DNA of 6,950 nt from JAVXAG01 sp036660615 (GTDB lineage: Bacteria > Bacillota > Clostridia > Peptostreptococcales > Anaerovoracaceae), in the NCBI GenBank assembly GCA_036660615.1, contig JAVXAG010000095.1, positions 1-6,950 on the forward strand, given 5' to 3'. The notes below the pieces were generated by a model, which worked only from the letters and a program-made list of their open reading frames with translations, was not told the origin of the DNA and searched no databases. Shown piece after piece: positions 1 to 5,341 of the stretch (its first letter is position 1; each line of letters begins with the position of its first letter). Both the position numbers and the translations under genes were made by a program.

Positions 1-108
1 AAAAGTCGGGGCATTTACCCCCAATTTATGCCCAAAAACGCCCCTAATTTTGAGAAATGAAAAAGTCGGGGCATTTACCCCTAATTCATGCCAGAAAATG
101 CCCGCGGA
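1..108. repeat. Two-copy direct repeat, 60-bp period
   Basis: Bases 1-43 and 61-103 match at 38 of 43 positions with no gap, and the first 21 bases are identical. The differences are at 22, 27, 33, 34 and 39 of the unit. The second copy contains a perfect 8-bp inverted repeat (GGGCATTT at 69-76, AAATGCCC at 96-103). The first copy has the same arms with one mismatch (9-16 and 36-43). The first copy touches the window edge, so the array may extend further upstream. Read in the frame starting at base 1, both units contain a short MP(K/E)NA peptide, and the first is closed by TGA at 58-60; this could be the tail of an upstream gene or a dispersed intergenic repeat. Its identity is unknown to me. 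Confidence 0.75.
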
Positions 109-119
109 GAATCAGCGGG
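101..119. repeat. Small GC-rich inverted repeat
   Basis: CCCGC at 101-105 and GCGGG at 115-119 can form a 5-bp stem with a 9-base loop. It lies just past the second copy of the upstream direct repeat, in sequence that the first copy lacks. No T-tract follows on the + strand, so it is not a convincing terminator. It may be a small insert within the repeat unit. Confidence 0.35.
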
Positions 120-218
120 TGGTACTTATGTATTTGAAAAATAGTAGTGACAGCGAAAACTCAATTCACCGCCACCATCCAAACTACTCCCGCCAAGGCT
201 ACCTCCCACACACGACAA

Positions 219-250
219 TTGTCACCCTGTGAATAATTCAGGGTTGACAA
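219..250. promoter_or_regulatory. Candidate BirA (biotin repressor) operator
   Basis: The half-sites TTGTCACCC (219-227) and GGTTGACAA (242-250) are separated by 14 bases and are inverted copies of each other at 8 of 9 positions. They match the known BirA operator pattern TTGTAAACC-N14 to N16-GGTTTACAA at 7 of 9 and 8 of 9 positions. The symmetry extends inwards through CCCTG (225-229) and CAGGG (239-243). The right half-site contains the -35 box of the promoter ahead of the biotin genes, so biotinyl-AMP-bound BirA would block RNA polymerase. Known for the family: BirA represses bio genes when biotin is plentiful. Inferred: this genome encodes a BirA with a DNA-binding domain. Confidence 0.85.
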
Positions 251-272
251 TACATTGTTTTTGCATTATCAT
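244..272 (+). promoter_or_regulatory. Sigma-A promoter of the biotin operon
   Basis: A perfect -35 box TTGACA (244-249) and a -10 box TATCAT (267-272, five of six consensus bases) are separated by an optimal 17 bases. Transcription should begin near 279, giving a leader of about 33 bases before the ATG at 312. The leader is too short for a riboswitch, which fits control by the overlapping BirA operator. Confidence 0.85.
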
Positions 273-311
273 TTTCTAATAACACATATACAAATTAATC
301 GGAGAAAACTA

Positions 312-1829
312 ATGAAAAACACAAAGACAAAAGACTTGATATTATGCGCACTTTTTACTGCTTTGATTGTAGTAGGTGCATTTATTCGCATACCAGTACC
401 AATAGTTCCATTTACATTGCAGTTCCTTTTTACCATGCTAGCAGGACTTTTGCTAGGCGGAAAACTGGGATTTTTTAGCGTAGCGACATATATCATCATG
501 GGGTTGATTGGATTGCCAGTATTTGCAGAAGGCGGTGGGGTTGGCTACATATTCCATCCAACATTTGGGTACATAATCGGTTTTGCAGTGGCAGCATACA
601 TTACAGGAGTTATAGCCAACAAGAAAACAAAGCCAAGTTACAAGAGGATATTCGTAGCAAACTTCATAGGACTTGCAATAGTATATATTTGCGGTATGGT
701 CTATTATTATTTGATCAGCAATTTTTATCTAGGCTCGCCAATTGGCATTTGGCCACTATTTCTGTATTGCTTTGTCCTTGCAGTTCCGGGAGACGTGGTA
801 CTTTGCATTTTGGGCGCAGTCATAGCCAAAAGAACAATCCCAATCGTACACAAAAAGGAGATAACCACAGTGGAGTACCTAAAAAACAAGGTTATAGGCG
901 GCGGGGCAATTACCATGGCAGAGGCAAAGAATTTGTATGACCAACCATTGGAACAATTGACCATGGCGGCAGACAGCATAAGAGAACATTTCTGTGGCAA
1001 AGCCTTTGATATTTGCACTATAATCAACGGCAAAAGCGGAAAATGTTCAGAGGATTGTAAGTTTTGCGCCCAGTCAGCCCACAACCATACTGGGGCAGAG
1101 GAATACCCTTTGCTCACCACCGAGGAAATATTGGAACAGGCAAAACATAGTCAGCAGCAGGGAGTGTTGCGATATTCAATCGTTACCTCAGGCAAAAAAC
1201 TGTCAAAAGAAGAAGTGGAAAAGATGTGCCTTACAATACAAGAAATTCGAACCAAAGTGGATATTTCACTTTGTGCCTCCTTTGGGCTTCTAACCAAAAC
1301 CCAATACCAGAAACTGAAAAAGGCAGGGTTGACAAGAGTACATAACAATCTGGAAACATCACGAAGAAACTTCCCGAATATTTGTACCACCCACACTTTT
1401 GACGATAAAATCAAAGCAATCAAAGCAGCCCAAAAGGCGGGACTTTCAGTATGTAGCGGAGGGATTATGGGTTTGCCTGGGGAAACAAAAGAGGACAGAA
1501 TCGATATGGCGTTTACCTTGCATAGCCTTGGTATAAAAAGTGTACCAGTTAACATACTTAACCCTATTTCTGGGACACCATTTGAAAGCACACCCAAATT
1601 GACAAGCGAAGAAATACAGCGAATTGTAGCAGTGTATCGGTTCATTTTGCCCGATGCTTCAATTAGACTAGCAGGTGGCAGAGGACTGCTCTATGACAAA
1701 GGGGAGTTGTGCTTTTCTTCAGGTGCAAATGCGGCAATTTCTGGGGATATGCTAACGACAGCTGGAATTACAGTAGAAACAGATATGAAACTATTAGAAA
1801 AACTAGGATACGAGGTAAAAATACAATGA
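312..1829 (+). CDS. bioYB: BioY-BioB fusion: biotin transporter S-component joined to biotin synthase
   Basis: This 505-residue frame joins two biotin proteins. Residues 1 to about 182 are BioY, the membrane substrate-binding subunit of the ECF-type biotin transporter. They show about six hydrophobic segments (near 8-25, 36-50, 52-71, 85-102, 113-134 and 147-172) and the BioY signature GLPVFAEGGGVGYIF at 67-81. Residues 187-505 are a full-length BioB, the radical SAM enzyme that inserts sulfur into dethiobiotin; Cys245, Cys249 and Cys252 form the CxxxCxxC cluster motif. With six segments, BioY's C-terminus should be cytoplasmic, so the BioB domain would face the cytosol. The start at 312 is chosen because GGAG lies at 301-304, seven bases upstream, and the promoter ends at 272. 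An in-frame TTG at 255 lies inside the promoter. The linker is very short, and an internal ribosome site at the junction suggests separate BioB is also made. No ECF ATPase or EcfT genes are in the window. Confidence 0.85.
   Translation: MKNTKTKDLILCALFTALIVVGAFIRIPVPIVPFTLQFLFTMLAGLLLGGKLGFFSVATYIIMGLIGLPVFAEGGGVGYIFHPTFGYIIGFAVAAYITGVIANKKTKPSYKRIFVANFIGLAIVYICGMVYYYLISNFYLGSPIGIWPLFLYCFVLAVPGDVVLCILGAVIAKRTIPIVHKKEITTVEYLKNKVIGGGAITMAEAKNLYDQPLEQLTMAADSIREHFCGKAFDICTIINGKSGKCSEDCKFCAQSAHNHTGAEEYPLLTTEEILEQAKHSQQQGVLRYSIVTSGKKLSKEEVEKMCLTIQEIRTKVDISLCASFGLLTKTQYQKLKKAGLTRVHNNLETSRRNFPNICTTHTFDDKIKAIKAAQKAGLSVCSGGIMGLPGETKEDRIDMAFTLHSLGIKSVPVNILNPISGTPFESTPKLTSEEIQRIVAVYRFILPDASIRLAGGRGLLYDKGELCFSSGANAAISGDMLTTAGITVETDMKLLEKLGYEVKIQ
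855..872 (+). promoter_or_regulatory. Internal ribosome binding site and GTG start for BioB
   Basis: AAGGAG (855-860) precedes an in-frame GTG (870-872) by nine bases. The GTG is exactly where a stand-alone clostridial BioB would begin, with residues VEYLKNKVI following. This is the arrangement expected for two adjacent genes, yet no stop codon closes BioY before it. It allows internal initiation of free BioB from the same message. Confidence 0.75.
870..1829 (+). CDS. bioB: Biotin synthase BioB (alternative internal-start product, anaerobe type)
   Basis: Starting at the GTG, the product is 319 residues, close to the usual BioB length. It converts dethiobiotin to biotin, the last step of the pathway. 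Cys59, Cys63 and Cys66 bind the radical SAM 4Fe-4S cluster. Of the auxiliary-cluster ligands known in E. coli BioB (Cys97, Cys128, Cys188, Arg260), the equivalents of the last three are visible as Cys135, Cys195 and Arg266, but the first is Ser103 in the stretch RYSIVTSG. That pattern fits the type II BioB of obligate anaerobes, reported to use a 4Fe-5S auxiliary cluster. The substrate-binding stretch HNNLETS is present. The stop TGA overlaps the bioD start as ATGA. Whether this free form or only the BioY fusion is made cannot be decided from sequence. Confidence 0.65.
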   Translation: MEYLKNKVIGGGAITMAEAKNLYDQPLEQLTMAADSIREHFCGKAFDICTIINGKSGKCSEDCKFCAQSAHNHTGAEEYPLLTTEEILEQAKHSQQQGVLRYSIVTSGKKLSKEEVEKMCLTIQEIRTKVDISLCASFGLLTKTQYQKLKKAGLTRVHNNLETSRRNFPNICTTHTFDDKIKAIKAAQKAGLSVCSGGIMGLPGETKEDRIDMAFTLHSLGIKSVPVNILNPISGTPFESTPKLTSEEIQRIVAVYRFILPDASIRLAGGRGLLYDKGELCFSSGANAAISGDMLTTAGITVETDMKLLEKLGYEVKIQ

Positions 1830-2509
1830 GCAAAAACTTATTTATTACAGGGACTGGCACAGATGTGGGCAAAACATTTGTTACCGGACTGCTGTTAAAA
1901 AAACTAAAAGAAATGGGAAAAAATCCAGGTTACTATAAGGCGGCTATGAGTGGAAATGATCGGAGAGCTGATGGAACCTTGATTCCAGGCGACGCACTTC
2001 ATGTGAAAACAGTTTCAGGAATTGACCAACCACTTGAAGAAATGTGCCCATATATATATGAAAAAGCCGTATCGCCACATCTTGCATCACGCCTAGAGGG
2101 CAACCCTATTTCACTAGATAAAGTCAAAGAAGGATTTGATTTTGCCTGCACAAAATATGACTATTTAACTATGGAAGGCTCTGGTGGGATAATGTGCCCA
2201 ATACGATTTGACCAAGAGATCATTCAACTTGAAGACATTATAAAAACCTTGAACCTTGGCTGTTTGATTGTAGCAGATGCAGGCCTTGGGACAATAAACG
2301 ACGTGGTTTTGACGGTGTCATATATGAAAGCAAAAAACATTCCTATAAAAGGCATTATTTTTAACCATTTCCACACAGGCGATGTTATGGAAGAGGATAA
2401 TGTAAAAATGTGTCAGTTTATGACAGGCATTAGAGTCTTGGCTCTTGTCAAAGATGGAGATCTTGACATTGACATTTCTACAGACGCCCTATTATCCATT
2501 TACCAATAA
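1826..2509 (+). CDS. bioD: Dethiobiotin synthetase BioD
   Basis: BioD (227 residues) is the cytosolic ATP-dependent enzyme that closes the ureido ring of 7,8-diaminopelargonate using CO2, giving dethiobiotin for BioB. The P-loop GTGTDVGKT occupies residues 9-17. Lys38, in YYKAAMSG, corresponds to the active-site lysine of the family, and MEGSGGIM around Glu117 matches the conserved EGxGG segment. Length is typical. The start at 1826 overlaps the preceding stop by four bases (ATGA), which implies translational coupling; GAGG at 1812-1815 can serve as the ribosome site. The open frame extends upstream to 1709, but that part lies within bioB and is not BioD-like. Confidence 0.95.
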   Translation: MSKNLFITGTGTDVGKTFVTGLLLKKLKEMGKNPGYYKAAMSGNDRRADGTLIPGDALHVKTVSGIDQPLEEMCPYIYEKAVSPHLASRLEGNPISLDKVKEGFDFACTKYDYLTMEGSGGIMCPIRFDQEIIQLEDIIKTLNLGCLIVADAGLGTINDVVLTVSYMKAKNIPIKGIIFNHFHTGDVMEEDNVKMCQFMTGIRVLALVKDGDLDIDISTDALLSIYQ

Positions 2510-2527
2510 AGTTAGGAGAAACAAAAT

Positions 2528-3730
2528 ATGATTTGGTACCCATATGAACAAATGAAAACTATGAAAGCCCCATACAAAGTCATCGACGCAGAGGGCGTAT
2601 ACTTATATACAGAGGACAAAAAACTCATCGACTCGGTGTCATCTTGGTGGAGCGTGATTCATGGCTACAAACACCCTGAATTAAACCACGCCCTTATTAA
2701 TCAAGTGGAAAATTTCTCCCACGTTATGCTGGGCGGTTTGACTCATCAACCAGTAGAAAAGCTTTCGGCAAAGCTACAAAGTTGGTTGCCTGGCGACTTG
2801 GACTATTGCTTTTTTTCTGACTCTGGCAGCGTTGCCGTAGAGGTCAGCCTAAAAATGGCACTGCAATTTTATATGAATCAAGGCGAAACCCAGCGAACTA
2901 TGGTTATGTCATTGGAAAATGCTTATCATGGTGACACATTTAAAGCAATGGAGGTTGGCGACGATGAGGATTATCACTTTGTCTTAAATGCCTATGGCAA
3001 AAGCAAAAATGTTATACATGTCAAAACGCAAATCTCTCAGCTGGAAAAAGCCTTTGCCAAATATCATAATCAGCTGAACTGCTTTATTGTTGAGCCTCTA
3101 TTACAAGGTGCAGGTGGAATGCTTATGTACGATATTGCTTTTCTGGAAAAGGCTCGTCAGCTCTGTACAAAATATAATGTGTTATTAATATTTGACGAAG
3201 TTGCAACTGGCTTTGGTCGTACAGGCAACCGCTTTGTGGCAGACCTTGTTTTGCCTGACATACTTGTTCTAGGCAAAGCCCTGACCGGCGGCTATATTGG
3301 TCACGCAGTCACTGTAGCAAACCACAAGGTATATGACGGATTTTTTAGCGACGATCCATCAAAAGCCTTAATGCATGGGCCAACTTTTATGGGGAATGCA
3401 CTTGCTTGCAGTGTAGCCTTAAAGTCAATTGAAATATTTCAGCGTGATGACTATATGTCAAAAATCCATAAAATCGAGAAAATCACTCACAAAGTTATGT
3501 CAAATTTTTCTCACCCTCTAATCAAAGAAATACGCATTATGGGCGCTTGCGTCTGTGTTGAAGTCTATGATCCAAAGGTACTAGTTGGCTACCAACAGTT
3601 TGCCTACAATCGTGGAGTTTTCAGCCGACCATTTTTAAACTACATGTATGCAATGGTTCCTTACATAATTGAAGAAGAAGAACTAGTAAAAGTGCTAGAA
3701 ACAATGAAAGCTTGGTTTGAACAAGCGTAA
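2528..3730 (+). CDS. bioA: Adenosylmethionine-8-amino-7-oxononanoate aminotransferase BioA
   Basis: BioA (400 residues) is a PLP-dependent class III aminotransferase that converts KAPA to 7,8-diaminopelargonate, normally with S-adenosylmethionine as amino donor. Family hallmarks are clear: WYPYEQM at 3-9, SSWW at 38-41 followed by HGY, the FFSDSGSVAVEV phosphate-binding segment, YHGDTF, FDEVATGFGRTG with Asp223 contacting the PLP ring nitrogen, Lys250 in LGKALTGG as Schiff-base lysine, and HGPTFMGN. It is somewhat shorter than the E. coli enzyme, partly through a trimmed N-terminus. AGGAG at 2514-2518 lies nine bases before the ATG. It follows bioD by 18 bases and closes the biotin operon. 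Assignment to BioA rather than another class III aminotransferase is supported by the WW and HGY motifs and by the operon. The amino donor is assumed from the family. Confidence 0.95.
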   Translation: MIWYPYEQMKTMKAPYKVIDAEGVYLYTEDKKLIDSVSSWWSVIHGYKHPELNHALINQVENFSHVMLGGLTHQPVEKLSAKLQSWLPGDLDYCFFSDSGSVAVEVSLKMALQFYMNQGETQRTMVMSLENAYHGDTFKAMEVGDDEDYHFVLNAYGKSKNVIHVKTQISQLEKAFAKYHNQLNCFIVEPLLQGAGGMLMYDIAFLEKARQLCTKYNVLLIFDEVATGFGRTGNRFVADLVLPDILVLGKALTGGYIGHAVTVANHKVYDGFFSDDPSKALMHGPTFMGNALACSVALKSIEIFQRDDYMSKIHKIEKITHKVMSNFSHPLIKEIRIMGACVCVEVYDPKVLVGYQQFAYNRGVFSRPFLNYMYAMVPYIIEEEELVKVLETMKAWFEQA

Positions 3731-3746
3731 AGTTTGGAAAACAGCC

Positions 3747-3775
3747 TTGCAAAAGAGAGCAAAATAGTATAAAAT
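3747..3775 (+). promoter_or_regulatory. Candidate promoter of guaBA
   Basis: In the 93-base gap after bioA, TTGCAA (3747-3752, four of six consensus bases) and TAAAAT (3770-3775, five of six) are 17 bases apart. An alternative -10, TATAAA at 3768-3773, overlaps but gives a 15-base spacer. Transcription would start near 3782, leaving a leader of about 40 bases, too short for a purine riboswitch. Confidence 0.5.
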
Positions 3776-3823
3776 AATTGGAAACACAAGCGATAGAAAA
3801 GAACAAAAGAGAGGAGATTATCA

Positions 3824-5332
3824 ATGGCACAATACTTTGAAGAACCATCAAGAACCTTTAACGAATACCTATTAGTTCCTGGATATTCTACAAAAGAATG
3901 TAGAGTGGAGAACGTGAGCCTAAATACACCGATAGTTAAATTCAAGAAAGGTGAAGAACCAGAAATCACAGCAAAGATTCCACTTGTATCAGCAGTAATG
4001 CAAGCCGTTTCGGACGATAAAATGGCAGTTGCACTGGCAAAAGAAGGTGGAATTTCATTTATTTTTGGTTCGCAAACAATCGAGAGCCAAGTAGAAATGG
4101 TAAGGAAAGTGAAAGCCCATAAGGCTGGATTTGTTACTAGCGACAGTAACCTAAGACCTGACCAGACACTTGCAGATGTACTTGCAATCAAAGCAAGAAG
4201 TGGACATTCAACAATAGCAATTACAGATGACGGAACAGCAGAGGGAAAAATACTTGGACTAGTAACTAGTAGAGATTATAGAGTTAGTAGAATGAGCCAA
4301 GACACTAAGATAGAAGAATTTATGACACCTTTTGATAAGTTATTATATGCAAAAGACGGAGTTACTTTAAGCGAGGCAAACGATATACTTTGGGATCATA
4401 AATTAAATGCACTTCCAATAATCGACGACAAACAGAGGTTGACTCACTTTGTATTCAGAAAAGACTACGATACACACAAAGAAAATCCTAATGAGCTACT
4501 TGACCCACATAAGAGATATGTAGTTGGTGCAGGAATAAATACAAGAGATTATGCAGAGAGAATTCCTAAATTGGTTGAGGCTGGTGCCGATATACTTTGT
4601 ATCGACTCATCAGAGGGATTTTCAGAATGGCAGCTTGATACAATAAAATTTGTTAGAGAAAAATATGGAGAAACCGTAAAAATTGGAGCAGGTAATGTGG
4701 TTGACAAAGAGGGATTTGACTTCCTTGCAGAAGCGGGAGCTGACTTCGTAAAAATCGGTATTGGCGGAGGATCCATTTGTATTACCAGAGAACAAAAAGG
4801 TATTGGCAGAGGACAAGCTAGTGCAGTGATCGAAGTTGCACAGGCAAGAGATGACTACTTTGAAAAGACTGGAATGTATGTTCCGATTTGCTCAGACGGT
4901 GGTATCGTATACGATTACCATATGACTTTGGCACTTGCAATGGGCGCTGACTTTATTATGCTTGGCAGATACTTTGCAAGGTTTGACGAGTCGCCAACAA
5001 ACAAACTTAACATTAACGGTAACTATGTAAAAGAGTATTGGGGCGAAGGTTCAAACAGGGCTAGAAATTGGCAAAGATATGACCTTGGTGGCGATCCAAA
5101 GATGAAGTTTGAAGAAGGCGTTGACTCCTACGTTCCATATGCAGGAAGCCTACATGACAACGTAAATCTTTCATTGAATAAAGTAAAATCAACAATGTGC
5201 AACTGTGGTGTTTTGACTATAGAAGAACTTCAAAGAAATGCAAAGTTGACTCTTGTTTCCTCAACGAGTATAGTTGAAGGCGGAGCTCACGACGTAATCC
5301 TAAAGGATTCTAGTCAAAACGTAATTAGATAG
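3824..5332 (+). CDS. guaB: Inosine-5'-monophosphate dehydrogenase
   Basis: GuaB (502 residues) oxidises IMP to XMP with NAD+, the committed step of guanine nucleotide synthesis. The TIM-barrel catalytic domain is interrupted by a pair of CBS domains at about 103-218. Active-site parts are complete: Asp261 in CIDSSEG, the loop GIGGGSIC with catalytic Cys319, the flap Arg418-Tyr419 in NWQRYDLGG, and Glu485-Gly486-Gly487, which complete the monovalent-cation site. From memory, all of these fall at the residue numbers used for Tritrichomonas foetus IMPDH, and the loop differs from the GPGSICTTR of common bacterial enzymes. This places the protein in the divergent, T. foetus-like branch. AGGAG at 3812-3816 lies seven bases before the ATG. 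It is the first gene of a guaBA operon. Confidence 0.96.
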   Translation: MAQYFEEPSRTFNEYLLVPGYSTKECRVENVSLNTPIVKFKKGEEPEITAKIPLVSAVMQAVSDDKMAVALAKEGGISFIFGSQTIESQVEMVRKVKAHKAGFVTSDSNLRPDQTLADVLAIKARSGHSTIAITDDGTAEGKILGLVTSRDYRVSRMSQDTKIEEFMTPFDKLLYAKDGVTLSEANDILWDHKLNALPIIDDKQRLTHFVFRKDYDTHKENPNELLDPHKRYVVGAGINTRDYAERIPKLVEAGADILCIDSSEGFSEWQLDTIKFVREKYGETVKIGAGNVVDKEGFDFLAEAGADFVKIGIGGGSICITREQKGIGRGQASAVIEVAQARDDYFEKTGMYVPICSDGGIVYDYHMTLALAMGADFIMLGRYFARFDESPTNKLNINGNYVKEYWGEGSNRARNWQRYDLGGDPKMKFEEGVDSYVPYAGSLHDNVNLSLNKVKSTMCNCGVLTIEELQRNAKLTLVSSTSIVEGGAHDVILKDSSQNVIR

Positions 5333-5341
5333 GAGCAATAG

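Noticed and set aside
145..218. Runs of GG on the - strand, possible G-quadruplex
   Set aside because: Mostly two-base G tracts with irregular spacing; too weak to claim a structure.
50..232. 60-residue open frame from a TTG at 50
   Set aside because: It runs through the repeat and into the BirA operator, has no ribosome site, and has no recognisable protein character.
255..311. N-terminal extension of the bioYB frame from a TTG at 255
   Set aside because: The TTG lies between the -35 and -10 boxes, so it would not be transcribed, and the ATG at 312 has a good ribosome site and a normal BioY start.
3710..3726. GCTTG/CAAGC hairpin at the end of bioA as a terminator
   Set aside because: Only five pairs, inside the coding sequence, and no T-tract follows.
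3731..3823. Purine riboswitch ahead of guaB
   Set aside because: The predicted leader is only about 40 bases and no aptamer-like three-stem arrangement is visible.
3661..4191. Long - strand open frame across the bioA-guaB boundary
   Set aside because: It is antisense to two well-supported genes and shows no family motifs; the same applies to the other - strand frames (for example 1151-1645 and 5450-5956).
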